This document shows, one piece after another, positions 17,195 to 26,640 of a stretch of 64,000 bases of DNA. Below the pieces are notes generated by a model. It saw only the letters and a program-made list of their open reading frames with translations. It did no database searches and had not been told where the DNA came from. Where the stretch lies: positions 620,001 to 684,000 of the forward strand of contig NZ_BCXJ01000003.1 of the NCBI RefSeq assembly GCF_001598215.1, in the 5' to 3' direction. The stretch comes from Shouchella clausii (GTDB taxonomy: Bacteria; Bacillota; Bacilli; Bacillales; Bacillaceae_D). A program made the position numbers and the translations under genes. Positions within the stretch are counted from its first letter, which is position 1; every line of letters starts with the position of its first letter.

Positions 17195-17875
17195 TTATTG
17201 CTGCCGAATGATCGCGACAGAATCGGCACCTTTTTGAAATTGATAAGACACCCGTTTTTCCGTGACCGTATATCCTTTTTGCCGAAGACGTTTAAAAAGA
17301 GGATCAACATGGGCGGACCGCTTCCCATCCAACGAAACAAGCGGGAAAACACGCACTTCTTTTGCGACTCTTAGCAATTCATCAAGTGTAGACTGGTGGA
17401 AGGCATCATCCAATTGTTCACTATAGGTGAACAAAAAATGAGCTGACAAAACAAGGTCAAACGTGTGATTGGCGAATGGCAGCTTTGGCAAAACAGCGGC
17501 CACATAACGTTCTGGCCGCCTGGCCATATCTTCTGTCGCCAATAGCAGTGCCTGCTTTCGTTGGGCAGCCAACGCAGGAACGTCGGCAACATTTGTCCAG
17601 ATGTAATCCTTTTTGGCTTGTTTGATTTTATCAATTGTATGACCAAGATCCGCCAGCCCTTTTTGTCGAATCGTTGCTGGCGAGAGCTGATAGGCCATGT
17701 CGCTTGCTGTTGCATCTATGCCTAAATCAGCAGCTTCCTTTGTAAAAGAACAAGCACCCGCCGGACAGTCAAGTATAAGGCGCCCTTGAAGCTTGGCTGT
17801 ATCTAGGTCAAACATGGCCACATATTCAGCAAATGTCCTGCCGATAAACACAACTCGATCTAATTCTAAACTCAC
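17195..17875 (-). CDS. Class I SAM-dependent methyltransferase
   Basis: 226-residue protein. The motif I region is LILDCPAGACSFTKEAADLGI (about residues 32-52; GAG-like PAGACS), and motif IV/V is FDLVLSAHFLFTYSEQLD. The N-terminus VVFIGRTFAEYVAMFDL is typical of a Bacillus SAM-methyltransferase family of unknown substrate. Start is a GTG with GGAG 10 nt upstream. It lies between the DMT transporter (convergent) and trpS (same strand, 56 bp). Confidence 0.78.
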   Translation of the reverse strand: MSLELDRVVFIGRTFAEYVAMFDLDTAKLQGRLILDCPAGACSFTKEAADLGIDATASDMAYQLSPATIRQKGLADLGHTIDKIKQAKKDYIWTNVADVPALAAQRKQALLLATEDMARRPERYVAAVLPKLPFANHTFDLVLSAHFLFTYSEQLDDAFHQSTLDELLRVAKEVRVFPLVSLDGKRSAHVDPLFKRLRQKGYTVTEKRVSYQFQKGADSVAIIRQQ

Positions 17876-17931
17876 CTTTACTCAACTCCGCTAAATTTAA
17901 AATTGGTCAATCGCTTCAAACAGTCTTTCCC

Positions 17932-18921
17932 TCAAAGACCGACTGCTTTCTTTATTTCCTGTAAGAATGGCTGGCTATATGCTTTAGCCCGTTCCGCCCC
18001 TTCAGCCAGTAGGCGGTCCACTTCTGGAGATGCCAATAACTCGTTGTACCTACGTCTCGGTTCGCTCATAAACTCATTGATCGCCCAATACAGCTCTTTT
18101 TTAACTCCCCCCCAGCCAATGCCCTCAGCAAACCGGGCCCGCATCGCTTCCACTTGCCGTGGCTCAGCAAACTCCTTATAAAGGGTAAATAAGTTAGATG
18201 TCTCTGGATCTTTTGGCGCTTCTGGCGGCAGTGAATCGGTTTTGATCCGATTCACTAGCCGTTGCAGTTCGTTCGCCTCTGAAAACAGAGGGATGGTATT
18301 TCCATAGCTTTTGCTCATTTTCCGGCCATCCAGCCCAGGCAAAACAGCAACGCTTTCTTCGATGTGGACACGAGGCTGCTTAAACACATCGCCAAAGACA
18401 TGATTAAAGTGCCGCGCTACATCACGGGCAATTTCAATGTGCTGGATTTGGTCACGGCCAACTGGCACAATATCTGGCTGAAACAACAGGATATCAGCCG
18501 CCATTAAAATCGGGTACGTAAACAACCCCATATTGACGCCAGCATCTGCTTCCTTGCCTGCTGCCTGGTTTTCATCGATTGCGGCTTTATAGGCATGGGC
18601 GCGGTTCAAAAGTCCTTTCGGCGCTACACATGCCAAAATCCAACTAAGCTCAAATACTTCCGGCACATCGGATTGACGATAAAAAACCGACTTTTCCGGA
18701 TCGAGGCCAAGAGCTAGCCAAGTCGCAGCGATTCCTCGTGTCAATTGCCGCATTTCCTCGCTGTCAGTGATTTTCGTCAAGCCATGGGCATTGGCAATAA
18801 AATAAAACGACTCTAAACCTGTCTGCTTTGTAAAAGCAAGCGCCGGCTTAATCGCGCCAATGTAATTGCCAAGATGGACTTCCCCAGTGGGCTTAATCCC
18901 AGTTAAACTCCTTGTCGCCAT
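17932..18921 (-). CDS. trpS: Tryptophanyl-tRNA synthetase
   Basis: 329-residue class Ic synthetase that charges tRNA-Trp. The HIGH-equivalent PTGEVHLGNYIGA is at residues 11-23 and the KMSKS signature is in LDGRKMSKSYGNTIP (about residue 195). The length matches bacterial TrpRS (~330). The ATG follows AAAGGAGGAGACGCA. A T-box leader with a UGG specifier precedes it, so it is induced when uncharged tRNA-Trp accumulates. Confidence 0.98.
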   Translation of the reverse strand: MATRSLTGIKPTGEVHLGNYIGAIKPALAFTKQTGLESFYFIANAHGLTKITDSEEMRQLTRGIAATWLALGLDPEKSVFYRQSDVPEVFELSWILACVAPKGLLNRAHAYKAAIDENQAAGKEADAGVNMGLFTYPILMAADILLFQPDIVPVGRDQIQHIEIARDVARHFNHVFGDVFKQPRVHIEESVAVLPGLDGRKMSKSYGNTIPLFSEANELQRLVNRIKTDSLPPEAPKDPETSNLFTLYKEFAEPRQVEAMRARFAEGIGWGGVKKELYWAINEFMSEPRRRYNELLASPEVDRLLAEGAERAKAYSQPFLQEIKKAVGL

Positions 18922-18959
18922 TGCGTCTCCTCCTTTTGCTTTTAACTATTTTTGAACGC

Positions 18960-19240
18960 CAAAAAGGGCTACCCATCCTAAAAAAGGACGGATAACCCGC
19001 GGTGCCACCTTCATTCGCTCCACAAAAAAGCGCTTCTCAAGACGTACAGAAGTCTACTGCTTCAATACGCTGCCTTTTTTAACGGCAAGGCACCCGCTTC
19101 GCCTACTCTCTTTTTCAGCCAAGAAGCTCCGAAGCCCATTCCGCCTTGCTCCTGCACTGATTTCCACCAACCATCAGCTCTCTACAGCATTCCACAACGC
19201 GTACTTACTCTTCCTCATCGCTTAAACGTTTTTTCTATCA
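18960..19240 (-). promoter_or_regulatory. T-box riboswitch of trpS (Trp specifier)
   Basis: On the minus strand the leader shows a stem I region with AGTA loop elements and a specifier loop reading AATGGGC, where UGG is at 19138-19136. The conserved T-box AAGGTGGCACCGCGGG is near 19010-18995. A competing terminator (GGGTTATCCGTCC / AGGATGGGTAGCCC then T5) ends near 18960. Binding of uncharged tRNA-Trp at UGG and the T-box would favour antitermination of trpS. Confidence 0.93.
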
Positions 19241-19280
19241 TAGCCGATTTGATCAAGGCCTACAAGGGAAATTTGCTGGC

Positions 19281-20060
19281 TTATTGCTCTCTTTTTTTAC
19301 AGACGAAAATCATTTCACTACTATTGTTTGTTAGCACTGTCTCGTTCCAATCTTTATAAACATGAATGATTTCAAAACCACACGCCGTTAAAAGACGTTC
19401 CATTTCTTTCGGAAACGTGTAGCGCAAACGAACATTGCTTCGTTTCTCCTTGATGATAGCACCAACGTTGTTTTTGTACTTTCTTATCGTCGTATAATGT
19501 TGGATTTGCTTGAGCGCGTCGTACTCACTGACCGTATAAACATCGACTGTAAAGCTCGTTTCCCTATCTACGTATGTCCGCCAATACTCCTCCGTGCAGG
19601 GCTGAAGCAATTCTTCCTGACTCGGAAACCGTGTATCAAAAATGAACACGCCGCCGCTATGCAAATGCCTATTGACAGAAGCGAGCAGCTGATTTTGAGC
19701 CTCGTTTGTTAGAAAATGTTGAAACGAATGGCCAACACAATAGATTAATTTGCTTTTTAGCGGCAGATTCAAGTTTGTACAGTCTTGCTCGACCCATTCA
19801 ATTGGCAAGCGGGCTGCTTTTCTTCTCGCCTCGTTTAGCATCCCTTTATGGACATCGACACCTACTAGCTCAAACCCTTTTTCAGCCAATGGAATTGTTG
19901 CTCTCCCTGTTCCACATGCCAAGTCAATGATAAGCTCCTTTTGCTTGGCTGCCCATTTTAATAAGAATGGAATTTCGCTTTCGTGTTGGCCATTTTCTTG
20001 ATCATATAATAGAGGGTCATGGTACTCCTCGAAATTGTCAAAATCGATCATTTCACTCAC
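19281..20060 (-). CDS. Class I SAM-dependent methyltransferase
   Basis: 259-residue methyltransferase. Motif I is LIIDLACGTGRATIPLAEKGF (about residues 37-57), the acidic motif II is VGVDVHKGML, and motif IV is LIYCVGHSFQHFLT, followed by GGVFIFDTRFPS. It resembles the ubiquinone/menaquinone-type Methyltransf_25 group, but the substrate is unknown. The frame begins with GTG AGT GAA ATG; neither start has a strong ribosome-binding site, so the start is uncertain by three codons. It stands 222 bp before the trpS T-box on the same strand. Confidence 0.8.
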   Translation of the reverse strand: MSEMIDFDNFEEYHDPLLYDQENGQHESEIPFLLKWAAKQKELIIDLACGTGRATIPLAEKGFELVGVDVHKGMLNEARRKAARLPIEWVEQDCTNLNLPLKSKLIYCVGHSFQHFLTNEAQNQLLASVNRHLHSGGVFIFDTRFPSQEELLQPCTEEYWRTYVDRETSFTVDVYTVSEYDALKQIQHYTTIRKYKNNVGAIIKEKRSNVRLRYTFPKEMERLLTACGFEIIHVYKDWNETVLTNNSSEMIFVCKKREQ

Positions 20061-20172
20061 TCATTTCGTCACTATCGGATCTTTTCAGTCACAATGGCTA
20101 TAGACGCCACGTACGACGAGATTATGCACATCGCAGCCCCAAACAACGAAGTGATTCGTTCTAATTTCTCGT

Positions 20173-20685
20173 CTAAAGTTCAAAAAAACCCATTGTTTTC
20201 ACATCGGCTAAAGAAGATAAGTAATCATCAATGATATAATTTTCAAAATTCGTTTTATCTACCTCTGGCAAGCCTGCGAAAAAGGCGACCAAGTTATATA
20301 ATCTGTTTATCGTTCCACCAATATAACAACCAGACACCGTCTCAAAATCATCTGTTTCTAAAATGACGAGTGAACCAATTGTAAGAATCGTGTCGGTATT
20401 CGTTAAAGGAATGGATTTTTGAGCTAATTGTTGAAATGCCATATCATTGACACTTTTTACTTTGCCATTAAGAAGCGCAGTAATGGCTGAATCATATATC
20501 CCATAAATTCCACCTACTTTATTCCTTTCAGGTATCTCATGCTCGATCAAAAATGGTTTGAGATCTTTATCAGACAAGGAAAGAGGTTGCGCTTTTAAAG
20601 TGTTTATGAAAAAATCATGGACATCTTCGATTGGCCAAGGTTTGTATCTATTTTTTGTTTTCTGGTACAACGCATATTTATTCAA
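20173..20685 (-). CDS. Unrecognised hypothetical protein
   Basis: 170 residues if translation starts at TTG 20685; this overlaps the acetyltransferase stop codon by 8 bp and has GGGG 10 nt upstream. An earlier in-frame start at 20724 would overlap more. The sequence (LNKYALYQKTKNRYKPWPIEDVH ... GCYIGGTINRLYNLVAFFAGLP) is soluble, mixed alpha/beta, without signal peptide or known motif. The pairing with an upstream GNAT gene suggests a small two-gene transcript. I do not recognise a family. Confidence 0.6.
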   Translation of the reverse strand: MNKYALYQKTKNRYKPWPIEDVHDFFINTLKAQPLSLSDKDLKPFLIEHEIPERNKVGGIYGIYDSAITALLNGKVKSVNDMAFQQLAQKSIPLTNTDTILTIGSLVILETDDFETVSGCYIGGTINRLYNLVAFFAGLPEVDKTNFENYIIDDYLSSLADVKTMGFFEL

Positions 20686-21202
20686 TTTCGTTATTCCCCG
20701 TACGTTCCCAAATGAAATGGACAAACATTACTGTTTCCCCATTGAATTCAAATACTTCATCACTAGTGCCGACTTTTTTAAAGCCGTTGTTTTCCATCGT
20801 TTTTTGGGAGGCGATATTGTTGTTTGTTGTTTTTCCTTTTATTGTTTGAAAGCCTTTTTCCGTTTCAAGTAACTGTTTTAATGCGTTGGAGGCGACTCCT
20901 TTTCCGACATTGTTTTCGCCTACTCTAAAGCCAACTTCGGCCACACGATTGGGCTCGTCAATGGCAACAAAATTGATTCTGCCGATAATGTTTTTCCTAT
21001 CATCTCTGATTAAATAAAATCTCGAGCCAGTGTCGTCTTGTTCAGTCAGCAAGTCTCTATGTCTAACTTTAAACGTTTCAAATTGATAATAGGCTTCGCC
21101 TCTACTTGGCACCATTTGTTCGAAAAAAGCCCGATTATCGGTTTCAAACTTAAACAATTCCTCGGCGTCACTTTCTTGTAACCTATTAATCGATATACAC
21201 AC
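20678..21202 (-). CDS. RimJ/RimL-type GNAT acetyltransferase
   Basis: 174-residue GNAT domain protein. VAEVGFRVGENNVGKGVASNALKQLL (about residues 92-117) carries the QxxGxG-like NVGKGVA acetyl-CoA motif, and NNNIASQKTMENNGFKKVG is the typical C-terminal helix and turn. RimJ/RimL relatives acetylate protein N-termini or small molecules; the substrate is unknown. The start is a GTG with AAGGGA 9 nt upstream. It overlaps the next gene by 8 bp. Confidence 0.82.
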   Translation of the reverse strand: MCISINRLQESDAEELFKFETDNRAFFEQMVPSRGEAYYQFETFKVRHRDLLTEQDDTGSRFYLIRDDRKNIIGRINFVAIDEPNRVAEVGFRVGENNVGKGVASNALKQLLETEKGFQTIKGKTTNNNIASQKTMENNGFKKVGTSDEVFEFNGETVMFVHFIWERTGNNEIE

Positions 21203-21256
21203 GTTGATTCATCCCTTCACCCGTATTCCCCCTCGTTTGCATCATACCATGTTTAT

Positions 21257-22297
21257 TCATGAATGTTTTGACAGTTGGCTAACAATGTATGCAGCATCTT
21301 CCCCCACTCCTTTGACAAGGGCAGAACCTCGTTTATATTGCCAACTTAGGCCTACAAAAAACAAGCCGTTTACATTTGTCACACCTCTAACGTGAATTGG
21401 TTTTTGCTCCTGATCGAAAACACCATCAATATCAATCCACGAATAATCATTTCTATATCCTGTTGCCCAAATAATCATTTGAACCGAAACAGGAGAATCT
21501 TCCGCAAAATAAGCCTTTGAACCAGTCACGTTTATTAAGCGTCCTTTTAATTTCGCCCTGCTTTTTACTGTGTGGAAATCAGTTCCGATAATCGGATCTC
21601 TTTTTTGCAGCCACTTTCCGAGTACAGAGTCGACCGTTGCCTTCGAAAGGCCAAGCCTATCAAACCACCAAAATAGATTTTTTCCAAAGACCGACTGGGG
21701 CAAAACATTCGGTTTGTTTCCATAAGCGAGTACGACATCGTGGTGCTCCACTAATTCAGCCGCTATTTGCACTCCTGTATTGCCAGCACCAACAATCAAA
21801 ACGGGGCCAGCAACGATTTGTTCTGGCCCCTTGTAATCGGAAGCATGCAATTGGGCAATTCCAGGATGGATGCTGTTGGCAAGCGGTGGGATAAAAGGCG
21901 TGTGAAAGGCGCCTGTGGCGATAATGACTTGCTTGGCATCATACGTTTTCCCCTCACTTGTCCAAAGCCTAAAGCGATCACGCTTTTTCTCTAGCCTTTC
22001 TACCTTTGTCTTGTAAGCAACTGGTAGCTGAAACGTTTCTTTATACGTCCATAAATAGTCGGCCATTTCATCTTTTGTCGGATAACCGTTTGGATCGCCG
22101 CTAAAGGCAAGACCAGGCAAGCTGCTGTAACACCTTGGTGTAAACAAAACAAGGGAATCATACCGTTTTCGCCACGAATCGCCTGCCTCGTTTTGCTCAT
22201 CTACTATAAGAAATGGTCGCTTTTGCTTTTTCAAATAGTAACCAACTGCCAGGCCTGCTTGGCCGCCACCAATAACGACTACATCATACTCCATCAT
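21257..22297 (-). CDS. Flavin-dependent monooxygenase-like oxidoreductase (CzcO family)
   Basis: About 346 residues. An N-terminal FAD-binding GGGQAG motif (VVVIGGGQAGLAVGYYLKK) and an internal NADP-binding GAGNTG motif (VLIVGAGNTGVQIAAEL, about residue 163) define the class B flavoprotein monooxygenase/CzcO group, as does ATGAFHTPF. Despite the name CzcO ('K+ transport'), the family consists of flavoprotein oxidoreductases. It begins 51 bp after the cadA stop codon on the same strand, so it may be co-expressed under CadC control. Two ATGs (22297, 22294) are adjacent; AAGGG precedes them. Confidence 0.85.
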   Translation of the reverse strand: MMEYDVVVIGGGQAGLAVGYYLKKQKRPFLIVDEQNEAGDSWRKRYDSLVLFTPRCYSSLPGLAFSGDPNGYPTKDEMADYLWTYKETFQLPVAYKTKVERLEKKRDRFRLWTSEGKTYDAKQVIIATGAFHTPFIPPLANSIHPGIAQLHASDYKGPEQIVAGPVLIVGAGNTGVQIAAELVEHHDVVLAYGNKPNVLPQSVFGKNLFWWFDRLGLSKATVDSVLGKWLQKRDPIIGTDFHTVKSRAKLKGRLINVTGSKAYFAEDSPVSVQMIIWATGYRNDYSWIDIDGVFDQEQKPIHVRGVTNVNGLFFVGLSWQYKRGSALVKGVGEDAAYIVSQLSKHS

Positions 22298-22347
22298 GAC
22301 CAACCCTTCCCTACAAAAGTCCCAAAAGTTCAGCTACCCAAATCGGC

Positions 22348-24477
22348 CTACTCTTTTACACCGATTAGCCTCATGCTGTTTAAGGCAACCAACAGCGTAG
22401 CGCCCATGTCTGAGAGAATTGCTATCCAAAGGGTTAGCCATCCTGGGACAACGAGGAGCAATGCCGCTAGTTTAATGGCAATCGCAAAAGCAATGTTTGC
22501 TTTAATGATGTTCAATGTTTTGCGGCTCAGCTTCACTGTAAAGGGAAGCTTCTTCAAGTCATCGCCCATTAGGGCAATGTCGGCTGTCTCCAACGCTGTG
22601 TCTGTGCCTGCTCCGCCCATAGCGATGCCAACCGTTGCCGCAGCAAGTGCAGGAGCGTCATTGACGCCGTCACCAACCATGGCCACATGGCCATGGTTCT
22701 CTTGCCATTGTTTAATAAAACGTAATTTGTCTTCAGGCATTAACTCTGCCTGAATATCAGCAACGCCTACAGCTTGGCCGATGGCATGGGCAGTCCGTTT
22801 GTTATCGCCTGTAAGCATCACTGTCTTCGCAATGCCTGCTTCATGAAGTTTACGAATCACTTCTTTGCTTGATGGGCGCACTTCATCTGCGACTGCTACG
22901 ATGGCGAGCAGCTCCGTTTCTGTTCCGACCAGCATCGCTGTCTTTCCCTGTTGTTGCAAGCTTTTGATGTCTTGCGCAAGTGGCGTTATATCACGCATTG
23001 GCAACCGTTCTTGGAACAGCTTCGGACTGCCAACGTAATACGTTTTTCCATTGACTGTTCCTGTAATGCCTTTGCCCGTGAGCGCCGTGACGTTCTCAAC
23101 CATATAATCGTGATAAGGCAGTTGTTCGTCTTCTGCCTTGGCGACGATGGCAGAAGCCAAAGGATGTTGCGAACGATTCTCTAATGCCGCCACAATTGCA
23201 AACAGTTGCCTTTGATCAAGTTGGGGATTCAATAAGGCAAAGTCGGTAACAACAGGAATGCCTTTCGTCAATGTCCCTGTTTTGTCAAATGCAATTGCTT
23301 TTAGTGAAGCCATTTCTTCTAAATAAACGCCACCTTTCACAAGCACCCCTTTTTTAGCAGCATTGCCAATCGCAGAGACAATCGAAATTGGCGTGGAAAT
23401 GACCAATGCGCATGGGCAGCCGACAACAAGAACAGCTAACCCTTGGTAAACCCAAGTACTCCAATTCCCTGCCATAAATAATGGTGGAATGATTGCAACA
23501 AGGGCAGCAACAACCATAATAATCGGTGTATAGTACTTAGCGAATTTATCGACAAACGCTTGTGCTGGAGCCCGTTCACCCTGTGCTTCTTCGACAAGGT
23601 GGATAATTTTTGAAATCGTCGTGTCCTCAACTAACGTTGTAACTTCGATTTCAAGCAGCCCTTCTTCATTTAACGTGCCGGCAAAAACCTCGTCATCAAC
23701 CGCCTTTTCCACAGGAACCGATTCTCCTGTAATCGCTGCTTGGTTTACAGAAGAATGGCCACGCACTACTATTCCATCCAGCGCAATTTTCTGGCCAGGT
23801 TTCACAATCATGACGTCGCCAACGACAATATCACCAACATGAACAGTGAACTCTCGGCCATTCCGCTTAATGAGTGCTTCATTTGGGGCAATGTCCATTA
23901 ACGACTGAATCGACTTTCTCGCCCGGTCCATCGAAAATCGTTCGAGCGCTTCGCTAATGGCGAATAAAATCACAACGACTGCGACTTCCCCCCATTCGCC
24001 AATGATGGCACCACCAATAACAGCCACCGTCATTAACGTCTTCATATCAAATTCAAGCCGCGCTACATTTCGAAGCCCCGTTTTTAGCAGAGGAAAGCCG
24101 CCGACGAGAATCGCTGTTAAAAACAAACCGGTCGTTCCGATAGTCGACTCGCCATATTTAAATTGAAACACGTAGCCAAACACAAGCAATAAGACAGATA
24201 TAAGAATCGAGCGGTGTTTTTTGTAAAAAGGAATTTGTGTATATTGAAGAGGCTGCCGCCGACTCGGTTCCTTTGTCACTTTTAGCTGTTCAAATGCACC
24301 TGCTTCCTCCAGCGCTTCTATCGTTGCCTCTCCGTAGACGGTTAGTTTCGAGGCGCCAAAGTTCACTTTTGCATCTTTGACCCCTGGCAAGTCCTTAACG
24401 TTTTTTTCGAATTTCCCTGCACAGTTCGCGCACGTAAAGCCGTCTACACGATAGACAGAGGTATGTTCATCCCCCAT
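22348..24477 (-). CDS. cadA: CadA-type Zn/Cd/Pb P-type ATPase
   Basis: 709-residue heavy-metal efflux ATPase of the cytoplasmic membrane. Features in order: one HMA domain with TCANC (C16, C19); an actuator TGES motif (AITGESVPV); the transport-site CPC in [12 protein letters not shown]; phosphorylation DKTGTLT; the HP motif (QHPLASAIV); and the hinge [11 protein letters not shown]. Eight helices are expected. A single HMA domain and CPC fit CadA/ZntA. The start has AAAGGGGG upstream. It is divergent from cadC with two dyad operators between them. Confidence 0.96.
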   Translation of the reverse strand: MGDEHTSVYRVDGFTCANCAGKFEKNVKDLPGVKDAKVNFGASKLTVYGEATIEALEEAGAFEQLKVTKEPSRRQPLQYTQIPFYKKHRSILISVLLLVFGYVFQFKYGESTIGTTGLFLTAILVGGFPLLKTGLRNVARLEFDMKTLMTVAVIGGAIIGEWGEVAVVVILFAISEALERFSMDRARKSIQSLMDIAPNEALIKRNGREFTVHVGDIVVGDVMIVKPGQKIALDGIVVRGHSSVNQAAITGESVPVEKAVDDEVFAGTLNEEGLLEIEVTTLVEDTTISKIIHLVEEAQGERAPAQAFVDKFAKYYTPIIMVVAALVAIIPPLFMAGNWSTWVYQGLAVLVVGCPCALVISTPISIVSAIGNAAKKGVLVKGGVYLEEMASLKAIAFDKTGTLTKGIPVVTDFALLNPQLDQRQLFAIVAALENRSQHPLASAIVAKAEDEQLPYHDYMVENVTALTGKGITGTVNGKTYYVGSPKLFQERLPMRDITPLAQDIKSLQQQGKTAMLVGTETELLAIVAVADEVRPSSKEVIRKLHEAGIAKTVMLTGDNKRTAHAIGQAVGVADIQAELMPEDKLRFIKQWQENHGHVAMVGDGVNDAPALAAATVGIAMGGAGTDTALETADIALMGDDLKKLPFTVKLSRKTLNIIKANIAFAIAIKLAALLLVVPGWLTLWIAILSDMGATLLVALNSMRLIGVKE

Positions 24478-24508
24478 ATCCTAAGCCCCCTTTTATGACT
24501 GGCTCCAT

Positions 24509-24530
24509 CATTCAAACGTTTATTTGAATG
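24509..24530. promoter_or_regulatory. CadC/ArsR-type operator 1 (cadA side)
   Basis: 22-bp near-palindrome CATTCAAA...TTTGAATG 32 bp before the cadA start codon. ATTCAAA-N6-TTTGAAT matches the known CadC/CzrA-type operator pattern and is nearly identical to the second site. Confidence 0.85.
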
Positions 24531-24566
24531 TAAGTGTATCGGCAACGATACGCTATGTCAATCTAT

Positions 24567-24588
24567 TATTCAAACATTTATTTGAATG
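24567..24588. promoter_or_regulatory. CadC/ArsR-type operator 2 (cadC side)
   Basis: 22-bp near-palindrome TATTCAAA...TTTGAATG, 58 bp from operator 1 and 95 bp before the cadC start codon. It differs from operator 1 at two positions (first base and centre). Confidence 0.85.
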
Positions 24589-24682
24589 ATGTGGCATTTG
24601 CTCGTCTAAGCAGAGAATTGACAAACAAACAGAACCTGTCTAAAATGAGTGACACCATTTTCACGACAAAGGAGGGAGGAAT

Positions 24683-25054
24683 GTGAACAAGAAAGCAAAC
24701 GACGGCGACCGTTGTGAAGTGTTTTGTTATGATGAGCAGAAAGTGAAACGTGTCCAAGAAAATGTAAAAAAGGAGACGTTTGCGCCCCTTTCTACTATGT
24801 TTAAAGCGTTAGCAGACGAAACAAGGCTAAAAATTGCTTATGCCTTAACAACCGAACAAGAGCTATGTGTATGCGATGTTGCCCATATCATCGGCAGCTC
24901 AACAGCAACGGCATCGCACCACTTGCGCCAATTAAAACAAGCCGGCGTCGCCAAAAGCCGCAAAGACGGAAAATGGGTATTTTATTCTTTGCAAAATCCC
25001 CATATTGCTGCTTTTATTCAATATTCGTTTACACAACAAAAAACATCGGTTTAA
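24683..25054 (+). CDS. cadC: CadC-type ArsR/SmtB metal-responsive repressor
   Basis: 123-residue winged-helix repressor. The metal-site cysteines are in place: C11 and C15 in the N-terminal arm (DRCEVFCYD) and C62, C64 in the alphaR helix (ELCVCDVAHII), matching the CadC thiolate site for Cd/Pb/Bi. The recognition helix region is SSTATASHHLRQLKQAG. The GTG at 24683 is set by GGAGGGAGG; the overlapping ATG at 24681 runs straight into TGA. It is divergent from cadA and would release its two operators when metal binds. Confidence 0.95.
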   Translation: MNKKANDGDRCEVFCYDEQKVKRVQENVKKETFAPLSTMFKALADETRLKIAYALTTEQELCVCDVAHIIGSSTATASHHLRQLKQAGVAKSRKDGKWVFYSLQNPHIAAFIQYSFTQQKTSV

Positions 25055-25386
25055 CACAGCTTTTCTAAGAGTGAGCCGTTTTTCAAACATTTCCCCTAAA
25101 ACAGGCAAGCCGCTGCAACAGCTTGGATAAATACCCGCAACCATCCCTCCGAAATCCGATAATGAGATCGAATTCGAGCGTGCGAAATCGTCACTACCTG
25201 AAGAACAAATGACAAACAATTATGTTATTTCCCTTGCCAATTAAATGCCTTTTAGGTAACCTTTTCTTAATCAAACAAATAGGGGTGGTTCGAGTGCACC
25301 GAAAAAAAATCCCCCGTTAATCTCGAGGTCCTCCATTCATCGTTCATGTCACACACCCAAATTGAAACAAAAGGAGATGGATGTGA
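25055..25386. other. Gene-free stretch after cadC
   Basis: 332 bp. No strong terminator was seen. A possible decayed reading frame lies at about 25070-25240 (a GTG-led frame with one stop, then 36 codons open), but it shows no family resemblance. The end of the stretch carries the AAAGGAGAT ribosome-binding site of the nucleotidyltransferase. Confidence 0.3.
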
Positions 25387-26157
25387 ATGAACATGAATGG
25401 ACCTGCACCAATGTCGCAAAAAGAAAGACTTCAGACTTGTCATGAAATTGCCGAGAGATTACACGAGGTTTATGGAAACGACATTCTTGCCATCGGCGTC
25501 TACGGTTCTGTGTCCAGAGGCACAGATGGCCCTTTCTCAGATATTGAGATGTTTTGCGTACTCCGTGACTCGACTGAAACGGTAGATAAAAGTTATGAAT
25601 GGTCAGCTGGACCGTGGAAGGCGGAAGTTGACGTTTGTTGTGCGAGCATTCTGCTAAAAGACGCTGCAACTGTTGAAGAACGATGGCCATTGACACATGG
25701 GCCTTACTTCTCTCCGCTTCGTCTCTATGATCCTGAAGGCTTCTTTCAACGCTTGCGGCTTGCAGCTGAATCGCCAACAAAAGAAGATTTCCGCCAAGCT
25801 ATTCATGAAATCCTTGTAGCAGAAATGTATGAATATGTTGGCAAGCTTCGAAATGTAAACCGAAACGGCCCTTCTTCCTACTTGCCATCCTTGGCATTGC
25901 ACTTTGCCCACTATGGCGCAATGTTGATCGGCCTCCACAATCAGACACTCTTTTCTACGGGCGCAATGGTTTTGCCTGAAGCGCTGAAACTCCCACATCA
26001 GCCAAAAGGGTTCGACCAAGTTGCCGAGTTAGCGATGTCTGGAGACTTAGCAAAACCAACGAAAATCGTGGCCGCCTGCGAAAATTTCTGGGAAGGCCTA
26101 GTCGCGTGGGCAGCGGAACATGATTACGTCATTCACTCAAAACGAATCCCGTTTTAA
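25387..26157 (+). CDS. aadD2: ANT(4')-type aminoglycoside nucleotidyltransferase
   Basis: 256-residue cytosolic enzyme resembling kanamycin nucleotidyltransferase ANT(4')-Ia throughout, which adenylylates the 4'-OH of kanamycin, tobramycin and amikacin. The NT-fold signature GVYGSVSRGTDGPFSDIEM (about residues 38-56) carries GS-X-DxE. WKAEVDVCC supplies the third acidic position, WPLTHGPYF and LPSLALHFAHYGAMLIGLHN match the C-terminal helical domain, and the end HSKRIPF is identical to the family end. A chromosomal aadD2 is known in B. clausii; the symbol is used on that resemblance. ATG 25393 is an alternative start. Confidence 0.88.
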   Translation: MNMNGPAPMSQKERLQTCHEIAERLHEVYGNDILAIGVYGSVSRGTDGPFSDIEMFCVLRDSTETVDKSYEWSAGPWKAEVDVCCASILLKDAATVEERWPLTHGPYFSPLRLYDPEGFFQRLRLAAESPTKEDFRQAIHEILVAEMYEYVGKLRNVNRNGPSSYLPSLALHFAHYGAMLIGLHNQTLFSTGAMVLPEALKLPHQPKGFDQVAELAMSGDLAKPTKIVAACENFWEGLVAWAAEHDYVIHSKRIPF

Positions 26158-26193
26158 GCAATGTCAAACCGATCATCCTTTGTAAATGAACGG

Positions 26194-26226
26194 AGGCAGC
26201 TTCTCATACTGAGAGGCTGCCTTTCG
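26194..26226. terminator. Terminator between aminoglycoside gene and blaI
   Basis: AGGCAGC (26194-26200) pairs with GCTGCCT (26216-26222), extended by CTC/GAG. It lies between two convergent genes and is followed by a short T-run on the plus strand. Confidence 0.6.
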
Positions 26227-26232
26227 AATCGA

Positions 26233-26613
26233 CTATTCTTTCCGTTTTTGTTCTAAGATCGCGTACAGTTCATCCAGCTCTTCTTTTGTTAGTGATTCTT
26301 CCTCCAAGAATTGGACCAACAATGGTTTTACTGTTCCCCCGTAAACTCTCTTTACGAAAGACTGTGCTTCTGCATGCTTACACTCTTCTTCTGAGTATAG
26401 TGGAAAAAAGACATAGATTTTCTGTTCTTTATCCACGCCTACTACTTTCTTCTTCGTTAATCGATCTAGTAACGTACGAATCGTTTTCGGCTTCCAGTCC
26501 GTTTGCTCTTGGATCGCGGAAATGACTTGATTGGCTGTTTGCGGCCCCTTTTTCCACAAGACTTTCATTACTTCCCATTCTGCTTCTGATATGCTAGGTG
26601 TTTGGTTCGACAT
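26233..26613 (-). CDS. blaI: BlaI/MecI-family repressor
   Basis: 126-residue repressor: an N-terminal winged helix (ISEAEWEVMKVLWKKGPQTANQVISAIQEQ, then TIRTLLDRLTKKKVV as recognition helix) and a C-terminal dimer helix. The cleavage region used by BlaR1 signalling in homologues lies near residues ~100, but the exact site is not evident. ATG 26613 is set by GGAGAGAGAAAG. It starts 28 bp after the blaR1 stop codon and would repress the beta-lactamase and its own operon from the dyads near 28501-28535. Confidence 0.92.
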   Translation of the reverse strand: MSNQTPSISEAEWEVMKVLWKKGPQTANQVISAIQEQTDWKPKTIRTLLDRLTKKKVVGVDKEQKIYVFFPLYSEEECKHAEAQSFVKRVYGGTVKPLLVQFLEEESLTKEELDELYAILEQKRKE

Positions 26614-26640
26614 CTTTCTCTCTCCTTTTGTCACAACTAA

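Noticed and set aside
24509-24588. Two similar 22-bp repeats as a possible CRISPR fragment
   Set aside because: Only two copies, each palindromic, located in a divergent cadA/cadC promoter; they are metal-repressor operators.
25070-25246. Possible decayed gene after cadC (GTG-led frame with one stop)
   Set aside because: No recognisable motif, and a comparably long frame exists on the other strand; left as gene-free.
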